From DASZMJ01 sp035551935 (GTDB lineage Bacteria > Planctomycetota > Planctomycetia > Isosphaerales > Isosphaeraceae): DNA of 39,533 bases. The stretch's first letter is position 1. The number at the start of each line of letters is the position of its first letter. The stretch is taken from positions 1-39,533 of the forward strand of contig DASZMJ010000214.1 of assembly GCA_035551935.1 (NCBI GenBank), given 5' to 3'. A program made the position numbers and the translations under genes. The notes under the pieces were generated by a model. The model saw only the letters and a program-made list of their open reading frames with translations. It did not search any database and was not told the DNA's origin. Below are positions 17,114 through 24,842 of the stretch, piece by piece.

Positions 17114-17695
17114 ATGACCCCGCTCGACCTGCTGGTCATCTACGGATCGGTCCGGCACCACCGCCAGGGGATCAAGGCGGCCCGCTTCATCCTCGCCGAA
17201 TGCGCCGCCCGCGGCCACCGGGCGACGCTCGTCGACCCGGTCGAGGAACAGCTCCCGCTCCTCGACCGGATGTACAAGGAATATGCGCCCGGCCAGGCCC
17301 CCGAGGCGCTCGAACGCCTGGCGGGGCGGATCAAGGCGGCCGACGCGTTCGTCATCGTCTCGGGCGAATACAATCATAGCATCCCCCCTGCCCTGTCGAA
17401 CCTGCTCGACTACTTCCTCGAAGAGTATTTCTGGCGCCCCTCGGCGATCGTCTGCTACTCCGCCGGCGCCTTCGGCGGGGTGCGGGCCGCGATGCAGCTC
17501 CGGGCGATGCTCTGCGAGCTCGGCATGCCGAGCATCCCCTCGCTCGTGCCCGTGCCCTCGGTCCAGGACGCCTTCGACGACGACGGGGTCCCGCGCGACG
17601 ACGCGTATCACCGCCGCGCGGCCCGGTTCCTCGACGAGCTCGAATGGTACGCCCGGGCCTTCAAGGCCGCCCGACAGGGCGGGGTGCCGTATTGA
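17114..17695 (+). CDS. NADPH-dependent FMN reductase family protein
   Basis: The 193-residue protein has a flavodoxin-like fold: LLVIYGSVRHHRQGIKAARFI contributes the phosphate-binding loop, and SGEYNHSIPPALSNLLDY is the family signature that contacts FMN. The later YSAGAFGGVRAAMQLRAML is also typical. Such enzymes reduce quinones, azo dyes, chromate or free flavin in the cytoplasm. No good Shine-Dalgarno is seen before ATG 17114. It sits beside VOC and GyrI-like genes, which fits a stress or detoxification neighbourhood, though that is inference. Confidence 0.88.
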   Translation: MTPLDLLVIYGSVRHHRQGIKAARFILAECAARGHRATLVDPVEEQLPLLDRMYKEYAPGQAPEALERLAGRIKAADAFVIVSGEYNHSIPPALSNLLDYFLEEYFWRPSAIVCYSAGAFGGVRAAMQLRAMLCELGMPSIPSLVPVPSVQDAFDDDGVPRDDAYHRRAARFLDELEWYARAFKAARQGGVPY

Positions 17696-17821
17696 GGCCA
17701 ACGAGGCCCGACACCGAACACGTCCTCGAAACCCCGGTCGTTGAACACGCGTCAAAGCGTCGCCCGGGACCAGGGGTCGCCACGCAACCCCTGCCGACCG
17801 GCCACCAGGCCTGTCGATGGG

Positions 17822-17895
17822 CGAGCCGACGCTTGCGGCTCGACTCCAAGGGGGTCGCCTTCCTCGACGTCACCCCCGGCGAGCTTACTCGCCGG
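17822..17895. terminator. Two small hairpins between convergent genes
   Basis: CGAGCCG (17822-17828) pairs with CGGCTCG (17836-17842), and CCGGCGAG (17876-17883) pairs with CTCGCCGG (17888-17895) around CTTA. They lie between the convergent flavin reductase (+) and HAD-HerA fusion (-) genes, 14 bases beyond the stop of the latter. No T-tracts, so factor-independent termination is only possible. Confidence 0.35.
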
Positions 17896-17908
17896 AGGGC
17901 CGCGGGCT

Positions 17909-19666
17909 TCAGCCGAACTTCGTCGGGTCGGTCGCCGAGTCGGACGGCTCGGCCGGGAGGGTGTAGCGTCCCTCGATCGCCTGGCGGATGCGGGCGCGAC
18001 CCTCGGCGGCCGAGAGGCCCGATTCGGCGGCGATGCGGTCGGCCACGGCGGCCAGCCCGTCGTCCTTGACTTGCTCGCGGAACCAGCGGGTGTAGTCGCC
18101 CCGGCGGAGGTGGAACAGCCAAGTCGGGTCGTCCACGCCGTCGGCGACCTGGAGGAAGATCAGCAGGTTCTGGGCGCGGAGGTTCAACGCGCCGGCAGGG
18201 CCTCGGAAGTAGAACGAGCGATCGGGACCGAGGTTCCCCTCGACGTACTTGCGCCCGTGACGCCGCCGCTCCCCCCGCGGCGGCACCGTGGCGACGCGGA
18301 ACGGCGGCTCGGCCCCGTTGACCGTCCAGGCGAGGGCCTCGCCGCTCTCCAATGTCGTCGGCCCCAGGCCATCGGGGATGTCCCGGCCGCTGGCCTCGCA
18401 GAACTCGCGGACGGTCCGTTCCGGCGATTCGCCGACGGCCAGAAGCAAGTCGATCGACTCCAGCACGGCGTGTGAGATGCTGCCGGGGTGGACCGTGATC
18501 GAGAGCATCGCCCCGAGCTCGCCCGGGACGACCGAGGCCGCGGGGTCCCAGGCCGAAGGCAGCAGGTGGTGCGCCTCGTCCACGACGATCCAGTGCGGCC
18601 GGCCGGTCCGGGCGCGGAGCTCCTGGAGCCGCGGCAGCAGGCCGTCGGAGGACCGCGGGCGGTCCGCCAGCGGGATGCCCAGCAGGTTCACCGAGACGCT
18701 CGGGAAGCCGGACCGCGCCAGCAGGTCCAGGGCCCCGTCGGGCGACGGGGCGTGCTGCCGGTCCCCCAGCCCGACAGCCAGCTCGAAGTCGGCGTAATCC
18801 CCCTCCGGGTCGATGATCACGAACTGGTATCCGGCCTCGGCCAGCCGCTCCAGCAGGCCCGCCGTCAACGTCGATTTGCCGCTGCCGGACGTGCCGGCGA
18901 CCAGCACGCTCCGGCCGTACGGCGGGATGCGGACCTCGCGGCCGTCGTCGCGCGTCCCGAGCAGGACGTGGTGCCGCGTCAGCCTCGGCTCGACGCCCGC
19001 CAGGTCGTCGACCTCCAGGGCCTCGATCAGCTGCACCACGCCGGCGCCGTGGTCGCGGCGCGAGACCCAGTCGGCCCGCTCCTTGATCGTCGCCAGCGCG
19101 TTGGAGACCGCCGCGGCGCACTCGCAGACAGCCAGGAAGGCATGGTCGTTCTCGGCGTCGCCGACGCCCACCGCATTGTGCGGCGACAGCCCCAGCTCGG
19201 CCAGGGCGTGCCCCAGGCCGCTGGCCTTGTTCACGCCGGAGGGGAGCACCATCACGGCCCCCTTGTTGAAGATGACCTGCAACTCCAGGCCCAGCTCGCG
19301 GATCGTCTCCAGCACGGCCGCCTCGTGCGGCTCCCAGGTGGCGACGATGACGCGCCCGACGGAGATCGGCCCGACACCCCGCCCGCGCAGCCGCGCGACG
19401 AACTCGGGCGGCGGCGGCTCGGCCAGCGGCAGCTCCTCGCGCCCCTCGGGCCGGTACAGCAACGCCCCGTTCTCGGCCACCACGCGGTCGAACAGGTCGA
19501 TCTCGGGCAGGACCTCCAACAGCTGGTCCAGCTCCCGCCCCGTGACGAGCACGAGCTTCCGGCCCGTCTCCCTCAGCCTCCGCAACGACGCGATCGTCGC
19601 CTCATCCACCCGGCCGTCGTGGGCGAATGTCCCGTCGTAATCGGCGGCGAGGATGTGGTAACGCAT
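17909..19666 (-). CDS. HAD-IIB phosphatase fused to a HerA/FtsK-type ATPase
   Basis: The first ~215 of 585 residues form a HAD-IIB (Cof/sucrose-phosphatase-like) domain: DYDGT with D9 and D11, VTGRE, the motif-III lysine in NKASGL (K147), and GVGDAENDHAFL with D170 and D174. From about residue 230 follows a P-loop ATPase of the DUF87/HerA-like group: Walker A GTSGSGKST (258-266), FVIIDPEGDY, and Walker B IVVDEAHHLL with D363 and E364. The last ~170 residues include GERRRHGRKYVEGNL and a WFREQVKD helix. There is one continuous frame, no stop, and both catalytic sets look intact. No membrane segment is seen. Function is unknown: the HAD part suggests a phosphorylated small substrate, the ATPase part a DNA- or protein-moving motor or a regulator. 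ATG 19666 has only a weak close AGAGGG. Confidence 0.85.
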   Translation of the reverse strand: MRYHILAADYDGTFAHDGRVDEATIASLRRLRETGRKLVLVTGRELDQLLEVLPEIDLFDRVVAENGALLYRPEGREELPLAEPPPPEFVARLRGRGVGPISVGRVIVATWEPHEAAVLETIRELGLELQVIFNKGAVMVLPSGVNKASGLGHALAELGLSPHNAVGVGDAENDHAFLAVCECAAAVSNALATIKERADWVSRRDHGAGVVQLIEALEVDDLAGVEPRLTRHHVLLGTRDDGREVRIPPYGRSVLVAGTSGSGKSTLTAGLLERLAEAGYQFVIIDPEGDYADFELAVGLGDRQHAPSPDGALDLLARSGFPSVSVNLLGIPLADRPRSSDGLLPRLQELRARTGRPHWIVVDEAHHLLPSAWDPAASVVPGELGAMLSITVHPGSISHAVLESIDLLLAVGESPERTVREFCEASGRDIPDGLGPTTLESGEALAWTVNGAEPPFRVATVPPRGERRRHGRKYVEGNLGPDRSFYFRGPAGALNLRAQNLLIFLQVADGVDDPTWLFHLRRGDYTRWFREQVKDDGLAAVADRIAAESGLSAAEGRARIRQAIEGRYTLPAEPSDSATDPTKFG

Positions 19667-20179
19667 CGACCCTCTCGAATCGGGAGCGACGGCATCCTCA
19701 TATGCAAGTTCAATGCCGAGGAGTCTTCACCGCTCGGATCAGCCTCCATACGACGGCATCCGGGCGCCGATTGCCGACCGGCGCCGGACCCTCGGATGCC
19801 GACATGCGTGCCATCCGACCCCAGGGCCCGAGTATCACTGGCGGATGGATGCCGCGGGGGTCGCGACGGGCGACCGCCGTCCCGACCTCACCGGCCGTCG
19901 AACGCGGCTGGGTATTGGGAAAGGACATGCGGAATGGCCCAGACTCTCCCCTTGCCCGAATCCGCCCTTCCGGGCAAAATCGGCCCCACATCTCCGACCA
20001 CACCTGGTAGTATTTCACCGACGTGATCCACGCCCGAAGCATCAGCGACCGCCGATGCCGGGCGCAAAGGATTCGCAGGAGCGACGGAGAAGCGAACCAA
20101 GCCGCGATAGATCGGCCAAATTCGGAGCTTGATGGTCGACGTAAATCTATACAGCATCGTCCTTAAGGATACATAATAA
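19667..20179. other. 513-base gene-free region between divergent genes
   Basis: No convincing gene was found here. It holds the leaders of the divergent HAD-HerA (-) and oxidoreductase (+) genes. A small hairpin, TTGCCCG (19952-19958) with CGGGCAA (19971-19977), is followed by AAAAT on the plus strand. The last 50 bases are unusually AT-rich (TAAATCTATACAGC, AAGGATACATAATAA), suggesting the promoter of the gene at 20180, but no clean -35/-10 pair could be fixed. Confidence 0.5.
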
Positions 20180-21226
20180 ATGATTGGTATTGGCATATGT
20201 GGAATCGGTTTCATGGGGATGATCCACTATCTGGCCGCCCAGGCGCTCAGGGGGGGCGGGGTGGTCGCGGTGTGCAGCAGGGAACCCAAGAAGCTGGCGG
20301 GGGATTGGACGAGCATCCGGGGGAACTTCGGCCCGAGGGGCGAGCAGATGGACCTCTCGGGCGTGCATCGGCACGCGGACTTCGCGGACTTGCTGGCGGA
20401 CGCGGAGGTGGACCTCGTGGACCTCTGCGTGCCGAATGACGAGCACGCGACGATGGCGATCCGGGCGCTGGAGGCGGGCAAGCACGTGCTGGTGGAGAAG
20501 CCGATCGCGCTGGAGGTGGCCGACGCGGACGCGATGCTCGACGCGGCGGCGGCCAACGGCCGGATGCTGTTGGTGGCGCAGGTCCTGCCGTTCCTGCCCG
20601 AGTTCGCCTTCGCCCGCGAGGCGGTGGCCTCCGGGAAATACGGGAGGCTCCGGGCGGCGCACTTCACGCGGGTGATCTCGAAGCCGGACTGGTCCAGCGG
20701 GATCGCCGACGCCGACCGCAGCGGCGGGCCGGCGATCGACCTGCACATCCACGACACCCACTTCATCGGCCTGCTGGCCGGCCCGCCGTCGGCCGTCCAC
20801 GCGCGGGGGGTCGTCGAGGGGGGCGCGGTCGTCCACCTGACGACGCAATACCTGTATGAGAACAGCGACCTCGCCATCTCGGCGGTCTCGGGGGCGCTCA
20901 GCCAGGCGGGCCGGCCGTTCACGCACGGGTACGAGATCTACCTGGAACACGCGACGTTGACCTTCTCGTTCGCGAACCTCCAGGGGGTCGCCCCGGCGGT
21001 GACGCCGGTGTCGGTGATCCTGCCGGACGGGACCGTCGAGCGGCCCGAGCTGGGCCCGGGCGACCCGATCGCCGGGTTCACCCGCGAGCTCGAGGCGGCC
21101 GTCGGCGGGGTGGCCGCCGGCAACACGCCGGCGGAGCTCTCGGGCCTGCTCGCCCGCCAGGCGCTGGCGACGTGCAAGGCGGAGGTCGAGGGCGTCAAGA
21201 GTCGTCAAGTCGTCCCCATTCGTTGA
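20180..21226 (+). CDS. Gfo/Idh/MocA family NAD(P)-dependent oxidoreductase upstream of lpxA
   Basis: The 348-residue protein starts with a Rossmann dinucleotide-binding motif (GICGIGFMGMIH) and has the family signature HVLVEKPIALEV (near residue 105), followed by the C-terminal alpha/beta domain with a possible catalytic DLHIHDTHF (near residue 190). It is cytoplasmic (no leader). AAGGA lies 9 bases before ATG 20180. lpxA starts 137 bases downstream on the same strand. In Acidithiobacillus and Leptospira an oxidoreductase of this family, GnnA, next to lpxA oxidises UDP-GlcNAc at C3 to make the diamino sugar of lipid A. That function here is inference from position; the partner aminotransferase GnnB is not in the window. 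Confidence 0.85.
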   Translation: MIGIGICGIGFMGMIHYLAAQALRGGGVVAVCSREPKKLAGDWTSIRGNFGPRGEQMDLSGVHRHADFADLLADAEVDLVDLCVPNDEHATMAIRALEAGKHVLVEKPIALEVADADAMLDAAAANGRMLLVAQVLPFLPEFAFAREAVASGKYGRLRAAHFTRVISKPDWSSGIADADRSGGPAIDLHIHDTHFIGLLAGPPSAVHARGVVEGGAVVHLTTQYLYENSDLAISAVSGALSQAGRPFTHGYEIYLEHATLTFSFANLQGVAPAVTPVSVILPDGTVERPELGPGDPIAGFTRELEAAVGGVAAGNTPAELSGLLARQALATCKAEVEGVKSRQVVPIR

Positions 21227-21363
21227 GTCGTATCACGCGGCAAACGCGCCAAGATCGGAGGAATTCCGAGGATCGTTGAAGTTCGCGGCCACCGGGGCCG
21301 ATGTCGATGAAGCGGGGGACAGGAGGTCCGCCGAGCTTCGCCGGAACATGGAGGAGGATGGCG

Positions 21364-22185
21364 ATGACGACAGGCGTGTCGGATCTCGTCCACCCGACGT
21401 CCATCATCAGCCTGGAGGCGGACCTGGCACCCGACGTCCAGGTCGGTCCCTACGCGATCATCGAGGGGCCGGTGTGGGTCGGGCCCGGCTGCGTCATCGA
21501 GGCGCACGCCTGCCTCTGCGGGCCGTTGACGCTGGGCCGCGACAACTTCGTCGGCCACGGCGCCGTGCTGGGCAAGGGGCCGCAGCACAAGGGCTATCGC
21601 GGCGAGTCGACCCGCCTCACGATCGGCGACGGCAACGTCTTCCGCGAGCACGTGACCGTCCACCGCGGCACCCCCGAGGCCGGGGGCGAGACGCGTGTCG
21701 GCCACCGCAATTACATGATGATCGGCTCGCACCTCGGCCACGACTGCAAGGTCGGCGACGGCTGCACGCTGGTCAACGGCGCGCTGGTCGCCGGCCACGT
21801 CCAGCTCGACGACGGCTGCATCCTCTCGGGCCACGCGGCCATCCAGCAGCGGGTCCGGGTCGGCCGGCTGGCGATGCTCGGCGGGCTCGGCTCGACCTCC
21901 AAGGACATCCCGCCGTTCGTCCTCCAGCAGGGCTACAACAGCGTCTCCGGCCTGAACGTCGTCGGCCTCCGCCGCGCGGGAGTGCCGGCCGAGTCGATCA
22001 ACGCCCTCCGCGCCGCGTTCCGCATCCTGTACAAGGAAGGCCGGAGCCAGGCCGCGGCCCTGGAGCGGATCGCCACCGACCTCGGCCAGGTCGCCGAGGT
22101 CGCCGAGTTCGTCGCCTTCATCGCCGAGAGCACCCTCGGCATCAACCCGGCGCGCGACTCCTCCCGCGTCCGCCGGACCTACTGA
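21364..22185 (+). CDS. lpxA: Acyl-ACP--UDP-N-acetylglucosamine O/N-acyltransferase
   Basis: LpxA adds the first acyl chain in lipid A synthesis. The 273-residue product is a left-handed beta-helix of hexapeptide repeats starting HPTSIISLEADLAPDVQVGPYAIIEGP, with the catalytic His126 in SHLGHDCKVGDG (E. coli His125), KDIPPFVLQQGYNSVSGLNVVGLRRAG matching the family's substrate-binding segment, and a C-terminal helical tail. ATG 21364 is chosen because GAGGAGG (21351-21357) is spaced 6 bases away; ATG 21358 overlaps it too closely. Length matches the family (about 260-275). Confidence 0.93.
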   Translation: MTTGVSDLVHPTSIISLEADLAPDVQVGPYAIIEGPVWVGPGCVIEAHACLCGPLTLGRDNFVGHGAVLGKGPQHKGYRGESTRLTIGDGNVFREHVTVHRGTPEAGGETRVGHRNYMMIGSHLGHDCKVGDGCTLVNGALVAGHVQLDDGCILSGHAAIQQRVRVGRLAMLGGLGSTSKDIPPFVLQQGYNSVSGLNVVGLRRAGVPAESINALRAAFRILYKEGRSQAAALERIATDLGQVAEVAEFVAFIAESTLGINPARDSSRVRRTY

Positions 22186-22248
22186 CGCGCCGGCCGGCAT
22201 GGTGGTTGCTGTTGAGTTGAATTGGATCGACACACAAGGAGTTCACCC

Positions 22249-22647
22249 ATGTTGACGTTCGCACGAGGTTTCGGACTCGTCCTGCTGCTCGCCATCCCCG
22301 GGGCCGCGGCCCGCGCCGACGACGCCCCCAAGCTCGCCGGCTCGTGGACCTGGAGCTGGAAGGGCCCCGACGGGACGGAGCACAAGCACGTACTGGAGGT
22401 CGAGGGCACCGGCGCCAAGCTCGCCGCCCGCGAGCGGTTCGACGACCTCGAGGCCGTCAAGGTCAACGACCTGAAGGTCGACGGCAAGAAGGTCAGCTTC
22501 TCCGTCCTCCGCGGCAAGCGCCGCTCGGAGTACAACGGCAAGCTCGACGGCGACGACACCATCGACGGCAAGGTCCTCGTCGAGGACGACGGCCGCAGCA
22601 ACGAGTACACCTGGACCGCCAAGCGCGAGAAGACCAAGAAGAAGTAG
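22249..22647 (+). CDS. Small secreted protein of unknown function
   Basis: The 132-residue product has a signal peptide (MLTFARGFGLVLLLAIPGAAARA, cleavage near residue 23) and a mature part that looks all-beta: LAGSWTWSWKGPDGTEHKHVLEVE, KVNDLKVDGKKVSFSVLRG, and KLDGDDTIDGKVLVEDDG. The pattern is lipocalin-like or resembles small planctomycete proteins that start with GSWTW. AAGGAG lies 8 bases before ATG 22249. It ends in a lysine-rich tail (KREKTKKK). It is 63 bases after lpxA, but a link to lipid A is not implied. Confidence 0.75.
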   Translation: MLTFARGFGLVLLLAIPGAAARADDAPKLAGSWTWSWKGPDGTEHKHVLEVEGTGAKLAARERFDDLEAVKVNDLKVDGKKVSFSVLRGKRRSEYNGKLDGDDTIDGKVLVEDDGRSNEYTWTAKREKTKKK

Positions 22648-22676
22648 GTTGGGGTGGGGTGGCCACTTTTTCCCCC

Positions 22677-22754
22677 GGAGCAGGCACGCTCCGCGTGCCG
22701 TCCGCCTCCCCATCTTCCGGGGGAGGCGGACGGCACGCGGAACGTGCCTGCTCC
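22677..22754. repeat. Repeat family B: nested palindrome between convergent genes
   Basis: Arms 22677-22711 and 22720-22754 pair over about 35 bases with one G-T mismatch and a loop of about 8 bases. Like family A, each arm is a hairpin in its own right: GGCACGC-TCC-GCGTGCC at 22683-22699. It lies between the convergent genes ending at 22647 (+) and 22772 (-), so it could terminate both, but no T-tract is seen. One copy was found in the window. Confidence 0.88.
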
Positions 22755-22771
22755 GAGAAGAAGGCCCTCGG

Positions 22772-23008
22772 CTACGGCTTGCGGCGATCGATGGTCTCGC
22801 GGACGCGGCGGTACTCGGCCTCGTCGATCTCGCCGGCGTCGAGGGCGTCGCGGAGCTGGTCCAGCAGGTCGTCGGCGTCCTCGGCGTCGGACGACGCGAG
22901 CGACTCGGGCCGGGGTCGGAGCCGCTGGACGAGCCAGAAGCCGACGACCACGACGGCCATCAGGGCGCCGGCGGCGAGGAAGAAGCGGACGGTCGGCGTG
23001 TCGAACAT
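22772..23008 (-). CDS. Small membrane protein with SHOCT-like C-terminus
   Basis: The 78-residue product has one N-terminal membrane helix (FFLAAGALMAVVVVGFWLVQRL, about residues 9-30) and a short charged C-terminus ending LRDALDAGEIDEAEYRRVRETIDRRKP, which has the pattern of a SHOCT (short C-terminal) oligomerisation module. The frame is part of a longer open one, but ATG 23008 opens directly on the membrane helix. No strong ribosome site. It is 60 bases downstream of the zinc-ribbon/DUF1349 gene and probably in the same transcript. Confidence 0.72.
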   Translation of the reverse strand: MFDTPTVRFFLAAGALMAVVVVGFWLVQRLRPRPESLASSDAEDADDLLDQLRDALDAGEIDEAEYRRVRETIDRRKP

Positions 23009-23067
23009 GGTCGGGGAGGTCTCTCGGGACGCGTCGGGCGATCCTCGGGAGGTCCGGATTCCTCTCG

Positions 23068-24495
23068 TCAAGGGGTCTGAATTGTCAGCCTTTCGAGGTG
23101 AGCCGTGAACGGCTTGGCGGCGGTGTTCACCGCGGCGACGCCCACCTTCACGCGCGGCGGGCTGGAGCGGAGCTGCTTGGGCGGCAGGCTCGTCCAGGAG
23201 GCGCCGTCGTCGGTGCTGAACGCCCCGAGCATCTGGTCGCCGCGCCGCTGGAGACGGAGCCGGACCGGGCCGTCGGCGACGGCGTGGCCGACGCTGTCGG
23301 GCCAGCCGCTGGTGCGGTGGAGCTCGAAGTTGACGTACGTCGTGAGCCGGCCGCCGCGGACGAACGCCGCCCGCTCCAGCCGGACCATCTCGCCGCCGCT
23401 GCTCCGCAGGAAGAGCCCCGCGCCGTGGTAGGCGACGCCGTAGGCGCCGGCCGGCGGGTCGGTCGGCTTGACCTCGCCGACGACCCGCACCTCGGCGGTG
23501 AAGTCGCCGTCGACCGGCCGGAGGATGCGGGGGGCGTTCGCCTTGCCCGGCGGCATGGCGAGGTCGTGGACCGTACCCGGCACCTCGATCGTCGCCGCGT
23601 CGCCGACGACCCGGGCCTCGCAGTCGCCGTCCGGGTCCTCGACCGCCCCCCAGCCGCCTTCGGGGGCCTTCGCCTTGGGGCCCGGATCGACGGCCTTCGG
23701 CGCGACCACCGGCCGGGGCGTCGGCCCCTGGGCCGGCGGCGCGGGCGGCTGGGCCCGTCGCATGCCGACGGCCAGGGCGACGAAGAACAGGGCCAACGTC
23801 GCGTAGCCGACCAGGCTCAACCCCACGCACGATGCGACCCGCACCCCCATCGGCCAGCGCTCGCGGCGGATGATGGCCAGGTTCCCCGTGATCAGGCCCC
23901 CGGCGATCCCGCCGCAGACTCCGCCGCCGAGGGCACCGCCGGACATGCCCACCGCGCCGATGCCGATCGGCAGCAGTGCCAGCACCAGCAGCGGCCTCGG
24001 GATGTCGTAATCGGTCCCTTCTATCAGGTCGATCTCCCCGGCCAGGAACCGCGCGAGGTCGTCGGCCAGGCGTTCGTTGTAGGAGTTCCAGCGGGCCACG
24101 ACGAGGGTCAGCACGCGGCCCTTGCCCTTGAGCTCCAGTATGCCCTGGCCCGGCGACCTGACGGGCGTGCCGACCGGGAAGCTCGCCTCGACCTCATCCC
24201 GCTTCGGCTTCCGGAGCACCAGCCCCTCGGCCGAGAGCTCGCCTTGATAGGATCCCTTCAAGATCCCGGCCGGGTCGTACTTGACCCGGACGCCGAACCG
24301 CAGCGGCTCGAACTCACGCGCCGGCCTGCGGGGCGCGGGGCGGGCGGCCGGGACGGCCTCGGCCTCGGCCTCGGGCCGCACGGTCGCGACGATCGTGCCG
24401 CACGCCGGGCACTTGACCCGCTTGCCCAGGTGCGCCCCGGGCACCCTCAGGCGGCTGCCGCACTGCGGGCAGTCGACGACGACGTCGGTGCTCAT
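23068..24495 (-). CDS. Zinc-ribbon membrane protein with a C-terminal DUF1349-like beta-sandwich
   Basis: The 475-residue protein starts with a zinc ribbon (CPQCG and CPACG, with pairs about residues 8-11 and 29-32) of the MJ0042 style, then a cytoplasmic domain, about four membrane helices in the middle (about residues 190-270), a proline-rich linker, and a C-terminal beta-sandwich like DUF1349: GDFTAEVRVVGE, GLFLRSSGGEMVRLER and FSTDDGASWTSL. Such a C-terminal domain often binds carbohydrate or acts as a lectin-like sensor. The N-terminal ribbon is a typical planctomycete feature. ATG 24495 opens exactly at the ribbon; longer frames upstream run through the repeat at 24532. Confidence 0.75.
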   Translation of the reverse strand: MSTDVVVDCPQCGSRLRVPGAHLGKRVKCPACGTIVATVRPEAEAEAVPAARPAPRRPAREFEPLRFGVRVKYDPAGILKGSYQGELSAEGLVLRKPKRDEVEASFPVGTPVRSPGQGILELKGKGRVLTLVVARWNSYNERLADDLARFLAGEIDLIEGTDYDIPRPLLVLALLPIGIGAVGMSGGALGGGVCGGIAGGLITGNLAIIRRERWPMGVRVASCVGLSLVGYATLALFFVALAVGMRRAQPPAPPAQGPTPRPVVAPKAVDPGPKAKAPEGGWGAVEDPDGDCEARVVGDAATIEVPGTVHDLAMPPGKANAPRILRPVDGDFTAEVRVVGEVKPTDPPAGAYGVAYHGAGLFLRSSGGEMVRLERAAFVRGGRLTTYVNFELHRTSGWPDSVGHAVADGPVRLRLQRRGDQMLGAFSTDDGASWTSLPPKQLRSSPPRVKVGVAAVNTAAKPFTAHLERLTIQTP

Positions 24496-24531
24496 CGGAT
24501 CGGAGACCTCGAGCTTCCCATCGGCTTCCCC

Positions 24532-24599
24532 GTAGGGTCCGCTCTTGCGGACCATCTTCCACGACCACATGGAAGATGGTCCGCAAGAGCGGACCCTAC
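24532..24599. repeat. Repeat family A, copy 2: perfect nested palindrome
   Basis: Arms 24532-24561 and 24570-24599 are perfect over 30 bases with an 8-base loop. The outer 27 bases of each arm are the same as those of copy 1 at 1746-1812, while the loops differ. The inner GGTCCGCTCTTGCGGACC hairpin is conserved. It lies just before the zinc-ribbon/DUF1349 gene (start 24495) and after the 59-residue gene (end 24609), both on the minus strand. Confidence 0.92.
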
Positions 24600-24608
24600 G
24601 GCTACGGC

Positions 24609-24788
24609 TCAAGGAGCGCCGCCCGGCCGCGGCCGGGCGGAACTCATCTGGATGATCCGAAGGGCTATCAGGATTCCAAGACAAATACCCAGGATGTCGA
24701 GCGGCTTGATCCTGCCGGCACCGGCCAGGACGAGCGCCGCCAGGGCGACGAGTCCCATGATCCGGGCGACGCTAAATTGGATTCTCAT
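24609..24788 (-). CDS. 59-residue single-helix membrane protein
   Basis: On the minus strand, ATG 24788 opens a 60-codon frame ending at TGA 24609-24611. The product begins MRIQFSVARIMGLVALAALVLAGAG, has a second hydrophobic stretch DILGICLGILIALRIIQM, and ends with a proline/arginine tail. Small planctomycete proteins often begin with this MR.F(S/T)...RLMG-type helix. It lies between a rho-independent terminator and repeat A copy 2. No strong ribosome site precedes it. It is too short to be found by length alone, so it rests on its sequence pattern. Confidence 0.5.
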   Translation of the reverse strand: MRIQFSVARIMGLVALAALVLAGAGRIKPLDILGICLGILIALRIIQMSSARPRPGGAP

Positions 24789-24796
24789 ATGACGAG

Positions 24797-24829
24797 AAAA
24801 AAGTCGTGCCCGGGGCGTCGGCCCCGGGC
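24797..24829 (-). terminator. Rho-independent terminator of the Tat-exported oxidoreductase
   Basis: On the minus strand GCCCGGGGC and GCCCCGGGC (24821-24829 and 24808-24816) form a perfect 9-base stem around CGAC, followed within five bases by TTTTTT. It lies 14 bases after the stop of the gene ending at 24843. Confidence 0.9.
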
Positions 24830-24842
24830 GCGGGCGGCCGGC

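Noticed and set aside
19667..20179. Several frames of 100-140 codons on both strands in the gap.
   Set aside because: Weak starts, no family resemblance, and arginine/proline-rich composition expected from non-coding GC-rich DNA.
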